64,000 nucleotides of DNA from an uncultured Alkalilimnicola sp. (lineage in GTDB: Bacteria; Pseudomonadota; Gammaproteobacteria; Nitrococcales; AK92): contig CALGAN010000039.1 in the NCBI GenBank assembly GCA_937951875.1, positions 21,302 through 85,301 of the forward strand, written 5' to 3'. Positions 25,248 through 34,435 of the stretch are shown here, piece after piece; within the stretch, counting starts at the first letter, position 1; each line of letters opens with the position of its first letter. A program made the position numbers and the translations under genes. The notes beneath the pieces are model-generated. The model saw only the letters and a program-made list of their open reading frames with translations, did not search any database and was not told where the DNA came from.

Positions 25248-26168
25248 TCAAGCCGGCTGCTGCTGGGACTCGGCGAACGCTTGCAGGATCTGCTCGCGCA
25301 GCCAGCGGTTAGCGGGATCGTCGTCCATGTTGGCATGCCAGCACATGAGCACATTGTGGTGCGGCGTCTCCAACGGATGCGGTAGCACTTGGTTGCCGGT
25401 GTGCTGGTTCATGACCCGCGCCAGCAGCTCCGGCATGGTGACGATCAGATCGGTTTCGCTCACCACCCGCAGCGCCGCGTAGTAATGCTGGCAGCGCAGC
25501 TGCACCCGCCGCTGCAGCCCGCGCCGCCCCAGCTCGAAATCGTCCACGCCCGGCCCGGTGGGCCGCGAGCTGACCATGATGTGGCCCTGGTTCAGATAGG
25601 TATCGAGGTCGATGCTGCCGCGGATTTCCGGGTGGTCGCGCCGCGCCACCACCGCGTAGCGATCGCGGCTGATGCGGACATGGCGGATATCGCGCGAGCT
25701 GGGCAGCACCACGTCGATGAGCACGTCCAGGCGGCCGTTCAGCAAATCGCTGGGCGTCTCGCGGCGGCGGAACTGCACGGTGGCGAGCTGCACCCCCGGC
25801 GCGGAGCGGGCGATGCGCTTCATCAGGTGCGGCAGGATGCGCGACTCCAGCACGTCCCGGCAGCCGACGTTGAAACGCCGCTCCGAGCGCTCCGGGTCGA
25901 AGGTCCGCGCCTCGTTCAGCGCCGTCTCGATGCCGCGCAGCGACTGCCGCAGCGGCTCAATGATGCTGCGGGTGAACGGCGTCGGCACCATGGAGTGGCC
26001 TTCGCGCACGAACAGCGGGTCGTCGAGCAGCTCGCGCAGCCGGCCGAGCGCGTAGCTCACCGCCGGCTGGGTGACGTTGAGCCGCTGCGCGGCGCGGGTG
26101 ATGCCGCCCTCGGTGTAGATCGCCTCCAACACCACCAGCAGGTTCAGGTCGATCCGGTGAAGATTCAT
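25248..26168 (-). CDS. LysR-family transcriptional regulator
   Basis: A 306-residue LTTR. The N-terminal winged helix-turn-helix (RIDLNLLVVLEAIYTEGGITRAAQRLNVTQPAVSYALGRLRE) is of the NodD/LeuO-like subgroup; the effector domain spans residues 90-306. The ATG at 26168 starts exactly at the HTH, with AAAGAGA upstream. It is divergent from the acyl-CoA dehydrogenase gene and convergent with the TRAP permease gene, and both are plausible targets. The block 26166-26204 covers its own start region and recurs before the TRAP operon. Confidence 0.9.
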   Translation of the reverse strand: MNLHRIDLNLLVVLEAIYTEGGITRAAQRLNVTQPAVSYALGRLRELLDDPLFVREGHSMVPTPFTRSIIEPLRQSLRGIETALNEARTFDPERSERRFNVGCRDVLESRILPHLMKRIARSAPGVQLATVQFRRRETPSDLLNGRLDVLIDVVLPSSRDIRHVRISRDRYAVVARRDHPEIRGSIDLDTYLNQGHIMVSSRPTGPGVDDFELGRRGLQRRVQLRCQHYYAALRVVSETDLIVTMPELLARVMNQHTGNQVLPHPLETPHHNVLMCWHANMDDDPANRWLREQILQAFAESQQQPA

Positions 26169-26204
26169 TCTCTTTATGGACGCCCCTTGAAAGCTTGATT
26201 TGAG
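26166..26204. promoter_or_regulatory. lysR/acyl-CoA dehydrogenase intergenic block shared with TRAP leader
   Basis: CTTGAAAGCTTGATTTGAG lies in the lysR leader and is matched, in the same orientation, at 21662-21700. The direct CTTGA repeats fit an LTTR binding region that could control lysR itself and the divergent dehydrogenase. Confidence 0.5.
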
Positions 26205-26310
26205 CCCACGCTTGGGCCGGTGCATGCTCTCAGCATACCCGCCGGCCGCCCTTTCCGGCAGCGGCAGGCATGCAGCAGCACAGGGCTGCCAGTATTAATA
26301 GGAGACCCTA

Positions 26311-27549
<1,239 letters not shown>

Positions 27550-27552
27550 GGA

Positions 27553-27573
27553 GCCGGCGCCTCGAGCGCCGGC
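27553..27573 (+). terminator. Hairpin after the acyl-CoA dehydrogenase gene
   Basis: GCCGGCGC-CTCGA-GCGCCGGC is an 8-bp perfect stem, 4 bases after the stop codon. Only a weak U-tract substitute (CCCATAAAAC) follows. Confidence 0.5.
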
Positions 27574-27615
27574 CCATAAAACGAATTAGTAGAGCAGAGC
27601 GAGAACCACCGGCAG

Positions 27616-27644
27616 GCCGCCGCCTTCTGGGAGAAGGCGGCGGC
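27616..27644 (+). terminator. 13-bp perfect hairpin between dehydrogenase and SDR genes
   Basis: GCCGCCGCCTTCT and its exact complement flank a 3-base loop, 42 bases upstream of the SDR start. With no T-run behind it, it may attenuate transcription or stabilise the upstream mRNA. Confidence 0.5.
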
Positions 27645-27685
27645 TGGAACCGGCCAAGGTGCAAAAGAGTTCCCAGGAGGAGAGC

Positions 27686-28543
27686 GTGAAAGAGCTGCGC
27701 GGTAAGGTGGCGGTGATCACCGGCGGCGGCAGCGGCCTGGGCCGCGAGCTTGCGCGCTGTTGCGCCAAACGTGGGATGAAGCTGATGCTGGCCGACGTCG
27801 ATGAGGCCGGCATGGCGGAAACGGTACGCCTGCTGGCGCAGGAGTACCCCGGCGTGGAGACGGCGACCCAGCGGGTGGACGTCTCCAAGCTGGGCCAAGT
27901 GCAGGCGTTGGCAGCGTCCGTCAAGCAGCGTTACGGCGCCGTGCACCTACTGTTCAACAACGCCGGCGTCAGCGTCGGCGGTCCGATCTGGGATTTCACC
28001 CCGGCGGATTGGCAGTGGGTGCTCGGCGTCAATCTTTATGGCGTGGTCTGGGGCATCAAAGTCTTCGCGCCGATGATGATCGAGCAGGGCGAGGGCCACA
28101 TCGTCAACACGGCCTCGGCCGCCGGTTGGGTGTACGGTCCCGGCAGCGCCATCTATAACGCCAGCAAGGCCTCGGTGGTGGCCATCTCCGAGACCCTGGC
28201 CCTCGACCTCAGGGACGCCGGTGCCGGTAACGTCAAGGTATCGGTGCTGTCCCCGGCTTTCTTCCCCACCGCCATCGTCGACTCGGCGCGCAATCGCCCG
28301 GCCGAGCTGGCCGACACCGCGCCGATGACCGAGGCGCGGCGGCAGCGCGACGAGCGCCTGCGCTACGCCGTGCAGCACGGTCGTCTGTCGGCGGAGCAGA
28401 TCGCGGAGATCACGCTGGAGGCGGTGGAACGCGACCAGTTCTACATCTTCCCGCATCAGAAGGTTAAGGCGTTGATCCGCGACCGCGCCGAGGCAGCCAA
28501 CGCGGAAATGGAACCCTACGATACGCTGGCGGGACGGCGGTAA
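27686..28543 (+). CDS. Short-chain dehydrogenase/reductase
   Basis: A 285-residue classical SDR: TGGGSGLG (cofactor), NNAGVSVGG, then Ser in TASAAGW and YNASK (Tyr-x-x-x-Lys). A 40-residue C-terminal extension (EVERDQFYIFPHQKVKALIRDRAE) is shared with SDRs annotated near acyl-CoA metabolism. GTG at 27686 is chosen because AGGAGGAG stands directly before it. It probably oxidises a hydroxyacyl or alcohol intermediate in the pathway of the neighbouring acyl-CoA dehydrogenase. Confidence 0.88.
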   Translation: MKELRGKVAVITGGGSGLGRELARCCAKRGMKLMLADVDEAGMAETVRLLAQEYPGVETATQRVDVSKLGQVQALAASVKQRYGAVHLLFNNAGVSVGGPIWDFTPADWQWVLGVNLYGVVWGIKVFAPMMIEQGEGHIVNTASAAGWVYGPGSAIYNASKASVVAISETLALDLRDAGAGNVKVSVLSPAFFPTAIVDSARNRPAELADTAPMTEARRQRDERLRYAVQHGRLSAEQIAEITLEAVERDQFYIFPHQKVKALIRDRAEAANAEMEPYDTLAGRR

Positions 28544-28572
28544 CGCGGCGCGCGGCGCCAAGGGCGCCCTGT

Positions 28573-28650
28573 CTACGCAGGGTGCGCCGCGCGCACCATG
28601 TCCACCGCTGTCCCCGAGTGGACATGGCGTGCGCGGCGCAGCCTACGTAG
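28573..28650. repeat. Long palindromic element (about 33-bp arms)
   Basis: The left arm contains CTACGCAGGGTGCGCCGCG and GCACCATGTCCAC, and the right arm carries the complement with about four mismatches around a 12-base loop. It is far longer than a terminator needs and resembles dispersed REP/MITE-type palindromes of GC-rich proteobacteria. It lies in the 235-base gap between two SDR genes. Confidence 0.7.
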
Positions 28651-28778
28651 GCAGGCTCCGTCCACGGCATCGCTATCTCGCGCACCCGACGGCGCGCGGG
28701 CCGATCGCTCCGGGCGGCGGCGCCCGAGTGCAAGCCGCCAGGCTCCTCTGGCATACAAACGGAACGGACTGGAACATC

Positions 28779-29549
28779 ATGAGCGTCAAGCAGCTTTTCG
28801 ATCTCACGGGCAAAGTCGCCCTCGTCACCGGCGGCTCGCGCGGCCTGGGCCTGCAAATGGCGGAAGCCCTGGGCGAGATGGGCGCCAAGATCGCCATCAG
28901 CGCCCGCAAGGCCGACGAGCTGGAGCAGGCCGCGGCGCAGCTCCAGGCGAAGGGCATCGAAGCGCTGACCGTGGTCAGCGACCTGTCCCGGACCGAAACG
29001 ATCCCGGCGCTGGTCGATCAGGTGGTGGCGCGCTTCGGCACCATCGACATCCTGGTGAACAACGCCGGTGCCACCTGGGGCGCGCCGGCCGAGGAGCACC
29101 CGGCCGAGGCCTGGCGCAAGGTCATGAACCTCAACGTCGATGCGGTGTTCTTCCTCAGCCAGGAAGTTGGCCGCCGCTGCATGATCCCCAAGCGCGCCGG
29201 CAAGATCATCAACATCGCCTCCATCGCCGGCCTGTCCGGGTCGATGCACATGAACACCATCGGCTACCACACCAGCAAGGGCGCGGTGATCAACTTCACC
29301 CGCGCGCTGGCGGCGGAATGGGGCAAGTACAACATCAACGTCAACGCCATCTGCCCCGGCTTCTTCCCTTCGAAGATGACCAAGGGCACCCTGGAGCGGC
29401 TCGGCGAAGCGGTGGTGGCCGGCGTGCCGCTCGGCCGCATGGGCGGCGACGAAGACCTCAAGGGCGCGGTGGTGTTCTTCGCCTCCGAGGCCTCCCGCCA
29501 TGTCACCGGCCAGTACCTGGCGGTCGACGGCGGCAAGAGCATCGCCTGA
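28779..29549 (+). CDS. Short-chain dehydrogenase/reductase (FabG-like)
   Basis: A 256-residue SDR with TGGSRGLG, NNAGATWG, a catalytic Ser in ASIAGLSGS and YHTSK, and ends in VTGQYLAVDGG, the FabG/gluconate-dehydrogenase signature. The reading frame is open upstream for 150 bases through the palindromic repeat, but the protein homology begins at ATG 28779. The likely reaction is 3-oxoacyl or sugar-type ketone/alcohol interconversion with NAD(P). It is the third gene in the dehydrogenase cluster and is followed by a terminator-like hairpin. Confidence 0.9.
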   Translation: MSVKQLFDLTGKVALVTGGSRGLGLQMAEALGEMGAKIAISARKADELEQAAAQLQAKGIEALTVVSDLSRTETIPALVDQVVARFGTIDILVNNAGATWGAPAEEHPAEAWRKVMNLNVDAVFFLSQEVGRRCMIPKRAGKIINIASIAGLSGSMHMNTIGYHTSKGAVINFTRALAAEWGKYNINVNAICPGFFPSKMTKGTLERLGEAVVAGVPLGRMGGDEDLKGAVVFFASEASRHVTGQYLAVDGGKSIA

Positions 29550-29568
29550 TCTCGCCTTCCTGGGCGCC

Positions 29569-29598
29569 GCGCGGGGCTCCGAGCCACGGGCCCCGCGC
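29569..29598 (+). terminator. Hairpin after FabG-like gene
   Basis: GCGCGGGGC and GCCCCGCGC form a 9-bp stem 20 bases after the stop codon, with a 12-base loop and no T-run. Confidence 0.5.
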
Positions 29599-29691
29599 TA
29601 AGCTCGCCCGGCGCTGCCGACCGTTTGGATGCGTGGAAGCCGCCACCACTTTCGCAAGGGTGGGAATCACCGCCTCTGCGAGAGGGCGCGC

Positions 29692-30225
29692 ATGCCTTAC
29701 GAACCTCCACGCCACGATCTTCGCGGCAGCCCGCTGTTCCGGCTTTTCTACCGCAACATCCGCCGTCTACTGCGAAACGCGCCCAGCCCGCTCGGCCAGC
29801 GTGGCGGCCCCTGCAACGAGCGGGTGCGCGCCTTCATGGCGCGCCAGATCGCCCGCCGCGTCGGCCTGAGCGAAGACGACCTGCCCGGCACCCTCGGCTA
29901 CACCGCCGCCTGCGAGGGCCACAACGCCTCGGTGGCGCGCGACCGGCGCCACTACGCCGAACTCTGCGCCGAGGATACGGTGGAGCAGGTCTACCGCATG
30001 CGTAACCTCGGCATGTCGATGGACGCCGAGTCGGAGGATGCGGACGACGACGAGCGGCTCGATCAGCGCGGCGGTCCGTCGGCGGAGGACTATCCGCGCG
30101 CCTACGTCCTAGCGCGGCGCGCCAGCCAGGACCGGGAGCGGCGCGAGCAGCAGGTTCTCAAGAGCGGCTTGTCGGCGCTCACCAACCGTCCCAAACGGCG
30201 GCGCTCCCGCGGCGGTGGCCACTAG
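29692..30225 (+). CDS. Hypothetical charged protein
   Basis: A 177-residue protein with no recognised family. The N-terminal third is basic (FRLFYRNIRRLLRNAPSPLGQRGG). The middle holds CEGHNASVARDRRHYAELC. An acidic patch (DAESEDADDDERLD) follows, and the tail is strongly basic (KRRRSRGGGH). No membrane segment is seen. Such alternating charge suggests nucleic-acid or protein binding, but nothing specific can be claimed. The ATG at 29692 follows GAGAGGG. It is followed by the padR promoter. Confidence 0.6.
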   Translation: MPYEPPRHDLRGSPLFRLFYRNIRRLLRNAPSPLGQRGGPCNERVRAFMARQIARRVGLSEDDLPGTLGYTAACEGHNASVARDRRHYAELCAEDTVEQVYRMRNLGMSMDAESEDADDDERLDQRGGPSAEDYPRAYVLARRASQDRERREQQVLKSGLSALTNRPKRRRSRGGGH

Positions 30226-30261
30226 CCGTTCGCCCCGCCTGGCGCGGCACGCGGGGGTTCG

Positions 30262-30289
30262 TTGACACCCCCTCCCCCCCCGTTAGAAT
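30262..30289 (+). promoter_or_regulatory. Sigma-70 promoter of padR, probably leaderless
   Basis: TTGACA at 30262-30267 and TAGAAT at 30284-30289 are separated by 16 bases, close to consensus at both boxes. Transcription would start at about 30296, virtually at the ATG of padR at 30297. No Shine-Dalgarno is present, so a leaderless mRNA is predicted. Confidence 0.65.
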
Positions 30290-30296
30290 GCCGATC

Positions 30297-30851
30297 ATGT
30301 CGATTCAGCATGCGCTACTCGTATCTCTCCTGGAGAAGCCGTCCTCCGGCTACGAACTCGCTCATCGTTTCGATCGCTCGATCGGCTACTTCTGGCAGGC
30401 CACCCATCAGCAGATCTACCGCGAGCTGGGGCGCATGGCCAAAAGCGGCTGGGTCGTCGCCGAAAGCGAGTACAGCGGCGGCAAGCGGCAGCGCAAGGTC
30501 TATCACGTGCTGCCGGCTGGGCGCGAAGAGCTGATCCGCTGGGTGCGCAGCGAAGACGCCTCGGCCAACGTCGATCAGAGCCTGCTGGTGAAGCTGCGCG
30601 CCGACGCGGTGATCGGCCCGCTCGGGCTGGAGAAGGAGCTGCGCCGGATCGTCGCCCAGCACCGGGCGCGGCTGGCGGTCTACCGCAAGATCGAGCAGCG
30701 CGATTTCTCGGCCCGGCCGCTGACGCGGGCGCAGCAGCTGCAGTACGCGATCCTGCGGCGCGGCATCATGCTCGAGGAAAACTGGCTGGAGTGGGCCGAG
30801 GAAGTCCTGCCGCTACTGAAAGAACCGGAACCGGCCGAGCATCCAGCCTGA
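30297..30851 (+). CDS. PadR-family transcriptional regulator
   Basis: A 184-residue protein with the PadR winged helix (MSIQHALLVSLLEKPSSGYELAHRF ... FWQATHQQIYRELGRM, GWV, KVYHVLPAGREEL) and the C-terminal four-helix Vir domain used for dimerisation. ATG 30297 matches the usual family N-terminus; an ATG three codons earlier lies within the -10 box. PadR proteins repress genes for phenolic-acid or xenobiotic metabolism. The downstream opposite-strand operon (nitronate monooxygenase and SnoaL-like) has a palindromic operator and is the best candidate target. Confidence 0.92.
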   Translation: MSIQHALLVSLLEKPSSGYELAHRFDRSIGYFWQATHQQIYRELGRMAKSGWVVAESEYSGGKRQRKVYHVLPAGREELIRWVRSEDASANVDQSLLVKLRADAVIGPLGLEKELRRIVAQHRARLAVYRKIEQRDFSARPLTRAQQLQYAILRRGIMLEENWLEWAEEVLPLLKEPEPAEHPA

Positions 30852-30908
30852 CGACGAAACTCGGCGCATCGCCTTTGATCGTCCAGGCGTTGTCCTTCGC
30901 GGCTTGTT

Positions 30909-30940
30909 GGCCCCCTCTCTCGACTCCGAGAGAGGGGGCC
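30909..30940. terminator. Perfect 14-bp bidirectional hairpin
   Basis: GGCCCCCTCTCTCG, a 4-base ACTC loop and the exact complement lie between the convergent padR and nitronate monooxygenase stop codons. There is no T-run. Confidence 0.65.
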
Positions 30941-30949
30941 ATGCGCCGT

Positions 30950-31954
30950 TCAGGCCGGCTCGGCCTCGGCGGCGCGCCGCGCCGGCGCCGAGACCAGCCC
31001 GAGCCGCTCGCGGGCGGCCTGGTACTCGCGCTTGAGGCGCGCCACCAGCTCGGCGGCCGGCACGATCTCCTTGACCGCGCCCACGCCCTGGCCGGCGCCC
31101 CAGATGTCCTTCCAGGCCTTGGCGGAGGTGTTGCCGCCGGAGCCGAAGTTCATCTTGCTCGGATCGGACTCCGGCAGATTGTCCGGATCCAGGCCGGCGT
31201 TGATGATGCTCTGCCGCAGGTAGTTGCCGTGCACGCCGGTGAACAGGTTGGTGTAGACGATGTCGTCGGCGCCGCTGTCGACGATCATCCGCTTGTAGCC
31301 TTCGACGGCGTTGGCTTCCTTGGTGGCGATGAAGGCCGAACCGATGTAGGCCAGGTCGGCGCCCGCCGCCTGGGCGGCGAGGATGGCGTTGCCGTTGGCG
31401 ATGGCGCCGGACAGCAGCAGCGGGCCGTCGAACCACTCACGGATCTCCTGGAGCAGCGCGAACGGCGACAGCGTGCCGGCATGGCCGCCGGCGCCGGCCG
31501 CCACCGCGATCAAGCCGTCGGCCCCCTTCTCGATCGCCTTGTGGGCGAAGCGGTTGTTGATCACGTCATGCAGCACGATGCCGCCGTAGCTGTGCACCGC
31601 CTGGTTGACCTCCTCGCGCGCGCCCAGCGAGGTGATGATGATCGGCACCTTGTACTTCACGCACAGTTCCAGGTCGTGCTCCAGGCGGTCGTTGGACTTG
31701 TGCACGATCTGGTTGACCGCGAACGGCGCCGACGGCGCGTCGGGATGCTTGGCGTCGTACTCGGCCAGCTCGGTGGTGATGCGGTCCAGCCACTCATCGA
31801 GCAGGGAGGCGGGGCGGGCGTTCAGGGCCGGGAAGGAACCGACCACGCCGGCCTTGCACTGGGCAATCACCAGGTCGGGGTTGGAGATGATGAACAGCGG
31901 CGAGCACACCACCGGCAGCTGCAGGCGGTCTTTCAGGATCGAAGGAAGAGCCAT
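30950..31954 (-). CDS. Nitronate monooxygenase-like FMN enzyme
   Basis: A 334-residue TIM-barrel protein of the NMO/2-nitropropane dioxygenase family. It shows LQLPVVCSPLFIISNPDLV at the N-terminus, then GADGLIAVAAGAGGHAGTLSPFALLQEI (the GAGGHAG phosphate loop), ANGNAILAAQAAGADLAYIGSAF and the C-terminal AGQGVGAVKEIVPAAELV. The GAGGHAG motif and barrel order are clear, so FMN binding is expected. Family members oxidise alkyl nitronates; some act as enoyl reductases. It is second in a two-gene operon behind the SnoaL-like gene. Confidence 0.9.
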   Translation of the reverse strand: MALPSILKDRLQLPVVCSPLFIISNPDLVIAQCKAGVVGSFPALNARPASLLDEWLDRITTELAEYDAKHPDAPSAPFAVNQIVHKSNDRLEHDLELCVKYKVPIIITSLGAREEVNQAVHSYGGIVLHDVINNRFAHKAIEKGADGLIAVAAGAGGHAGTLSPFALLQEIREWFDGPLLLSGAIANGNAILAAQAAGADLAYIGSAFIATKEANAVEGYKRMIVDSGADDIVYTNLFTGVHGNYLRQSIINAGLDPDNLPESDPSKMNFGSGGNTSAKAWKDIWGAGQGVGAVKEIVPAAELVARLKREYQAARERLGLVSAPARRAAEAEPA

Positions 31955-32009
31955 GGTTACCTCGGAACGCGAAACGGAATTGAAGTGACGATCGCCGACG
32001 CCGTGCCAC

Positions 32010-32471
32010 TCAGGCCGACTTGCCGGTGCCCAGCAGTTGATCCTTGAGCGGCGCGAGCCGCTTGCCCATCGCCTCCGCCAGCGCCTGCAGGCCGGTCATC
32101 GGCCGGATCATCACCTCGAACTCGACGATCTTGCCCTGCTCGTCGAAACGAATCATGTCGATGCCCTTGAGCTGCTTGCCGCTGACCTCGGCGCTGAACT
32201 CGAGCACGATGCTGCTGCCGCACTCGCTGACGAAACGCCGGTGGTAGCGGAAGTTCTCGAACACCTGATTGACGTTCTTCAGCACCAGCTTGATGGCGGT
32301 CTTGCCCGGATAGGGCGTATGCGCCACCGGCGAGCGGAACACCACCTGATCGGACAGCAGCGGGTCGAGCTCCTCCATGGCGTTGCGCTCGAGAAGCTGA
32401 TACCAGGCGGCGAGCGTGCGCTGCGCTGCGGGCGAGAGAGTCTTGGCCTGCAGATCCTGCTCTGCGTTCAT
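32010..32471 (-). CDS. SnoaL-like/NTF2-fold protein
   Basis: A 153-residue protein with the NTF2 cone fold: LERNAMEELDPLLSDQVVFRSPV, then YPGKTAIKLVLKNVNQVFENF and GIDMIRFDEQGKIVEFEVMIRPM. Families with this pattern bind or cyclise small hydrophobic ligands, including steroid isomerase and polyketide cyclase types; many are non-catalytic. It precedes the nitronate monooxygenase gene by 55 bases on the same strand, and the operator at 32566 lies 95 bases upstream of its start. Confidence 0.82.
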   Translation of the reverse strand: MNAEQDLQAKTLSPAAQRTLAAWYQLLERNAMEELDPLLSDQVVFRSPVAHTPYPGKTAIKLVLKNVNQVFENFRYHRRFVSECGSSIVLEFSAEVSGKQLKGIDMIRFDEQGKIVEFEVMIRPMTGLQALAEAMGKRLAPLKDQLLGTGKSA

Positions 32472-32565
32472 GGAACGTTTCCGTTGCTTGTTGCCGGCCG
32501 GCCGATCGCGGCGCCCGGCGGTTGATCGGTTCTCCTCCTGGCCTACCGGCGTTTGGCAGCCGGTT

Positions 32566-32581
32566 ATGCAACCAGTTGCAT
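32566..32581. promoter_or_regulatory. Perfect palindromic operator ATGCAAC-CA-GTTGCAT
   Basis: Seven-base arms around two bases form a perfect inverted repeat, and an extra half-site ATGCAAC lies at 32607-32613. The form resembles PadR operators (ATGT/ATGC...ACAT/GCAT). The site sits upstream of the SnoaL-nitronate monooxygenase operon. Confidence 0.6.
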
Positions 32582-32762
32582 ATTAAGTAGCGCATCACCC
32601 CGCGCGATGCAACGGGGCGGCGGTGGCGGTAGCGGCCCCGGCGCTCCCTCTTCCTAGCCGCCCGCCCATCGGCCGATGCCGCCACCGCCGCAAGCGGCAC
32701 CGATTGCAAAATATTTCATAAAGCTTTCATATGGCGGTCTTAGGGGGTCAGGGGGACACCAC

Positions 32763-34265
32763 ATGCAATTCCGATCGCTCCCCGCGGTCCTGCTGCTGGC
32801 GCTGAGCGTGGCGGCGTGCGGCGACGGCGCCCGGCCGGGTACCGCCGGTGTCGGCGACTCGTACTACCCGCGGCTGGGCAACGGCGGCTACCAGGTCGAG
32901 CACTACACGCTCGATATCGAGGTCACCGACGTCTCGCGCAGCGAGCTGAGCGGCCTCGCCCGGATCGAGGCGGTCACCACCCAGCGCCTGAGCCGCTTCA
33001 ACCTCGACCTGATCGGCTTGACGGTGGATGCGGTCCACGTCGACGGCCGGCCGGCGAGATTCGAGCGCGACGGCTACGAGCTGGTCATCACGCCGGCGGC
33101 CGCGCTCGCGGCGGACGCTCCCTTCACGGTCGAGGTGCGCTACCACGGAGTGCCCGAGCGCTACCTGTCGATGGCCGCGCCGGAGGAAGACATCGGCTGG
33201 ATCACCCACGACCACGGCAGCTACGCGATCAGCGAGCCGGACGGCGGCGCCACTTTCTTCCCGGTCAACGACCACCCCTTGGACAAGGCCACCTACACCT
33301 TCCGCCTCACCGTGCCGAAGCCGTACCAGGTGGCCGCCAACGGCGTGCTGCGCGAGACCGCCGACCACGGCGACCGCACCACTTATGTGTTCGAGGCGCG
33401 CGACCCGATGGCGAGCTATCTCGCCACGATCGCCATCGAGCGCTTCGAGCTGGTGAGTGAAACCGGCCCGAACGGCCTGCCGCTGAGCAGTTATTTCTCC
33501 ACGATGCTCGATCCCGCTTACCGGGTGCCGTTCGCCAACGTGCCCCGCGCGCTCGCGCTATTCAATGAGCGCTTCGGGCCCTACCCGTTCGAGGTCTACG
33601 GCTCGATCATGGTGAACGCGCCGTCTCGCGGCCCGCTGGAGACGCAGACCCGGCCGATCTACGGCAATGACGAGTATTACCTCGAGGATCCGCAGTGGGC
33701 GGAGCTGATCGTGGTGCACGAAACCGCCCATCAGTGGTTCGGCAACAGCGTGTCCGTGACCGACTGGAGCGACCTCTGGATCAACGAAGGCTTCGCCACC
33801 TACGCCGAATGGCTGTGGCTGGAGGAAACCGAGGGCAGCGAGGCGCGCGATGCGGAAATCGCCTACATCTACGAAGCGGTCGCCACCAGCCCGACCGCGG
33901 TGCCGCCCGGCAGGCTCATGGCGGACGATCTGTTCGACTACGCCAGTGCCTACGGCCGCCCGGCGCTGATGCTCCATGCCCTGCGGCTGGAGATCGGCGA
34001 CCACGCGTTCTTCGCGCTCCTGCGCGCCTATCCCACGCGTTACGCCTACGGCCATGCCGACCGCGCGCAGCTGCTCGCCCTGGCCGAGGAGCTCAGCGGT
34101 CGCGAGCTGCGTGCGTTCTTCGACGCCTGGCTGTACGGTCAGGCGCTGCCGCCGATTCCGCCGCTCGGCCTCGCCCCGGAGACGGTCGACGCGAACAGCG
34201 CCCAGCCGCGCAGCGAGAACATCCGCCTGCTCCACCGCCACGGGCACCGGCCGCCAAGATATTGA
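32763..34265 (+). CDS. M1-family zinc metallopeptidase lipoprotein
   Basis: A 500-residue lipoprotein: signal LLLALSVAACG places the acylated Cys at residue 19. The N-terminal beta-saddle (YTLDIEVTDVSRSELSG) leads to a thermolysin-like domain with HETAH at 319-323 and the third zinc ligand Glu342 in NEGFATYAEW. The usual exopeptidase GxMEN loop is replaced by RGPLETQ, so substrate binding may differ from aminopeptidase N. It is shorter than PepN because the C-terminal domain is missing. AGGGGG lies upstream of ATG 32763. It is probably a periplasmic or surface peptidase. Confidence 0.9.
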   Translation: MQFRSLPAVLLLALSVAACGDGARPGTAGVGDSYYPRLGNGGYQVEHYTLDIEVTDVSRSELSGLARIEAVTTQRLSRFNLDLIGLTVDAVHVDGRPARFERDGYELVITPAAALAADAPFTVEVRYHGVPERYLSMAAPEEDIGWITHDHGSYAISEPDGGATFFPVNDHPLDKATYTFRLTVPKPYQVAANGVLRETADHGDRTTYVFEARDPMASYLATIAIERFELVSETGPNGLPLSSYFSTMLDPAYRVPFANVPRALALFNERFGPYPFEVYGSIMVNAPSRGPLETQTRPIYGNDEYYLEDPQWAELIVVHETAHQWFGNSVSVTDWSDLWINEGFATYAEWLWLEETEGSEARDAEIAYIYEAVATSPTAVPPGRLMADDLFDYASAYGRPALMLHALRLEIGDHAFFALLRAYPTRYAYGHADRAQLLALAEELSGRELRAFFDAWLYGQALPPIPPLGLAPETVDANSAQPRSENIRLLHRHGHRPPRY

Positions 34266-34435
34266 GCGGTCGGGCGAACGCAACGCCGCGGGCGCGCCTC
34301 GGCGTCCGCTGCGTATGTACGCAATTTCGATGGACTTTGGCCCCCAGGCGGTAGCATGCTTGTGGCATCCATCGACGACGTAGCGACCCGTGTATGGCAT
34401 GGCGGGAGCCGTTGTCATCATCCGAGGGTCGCAAC

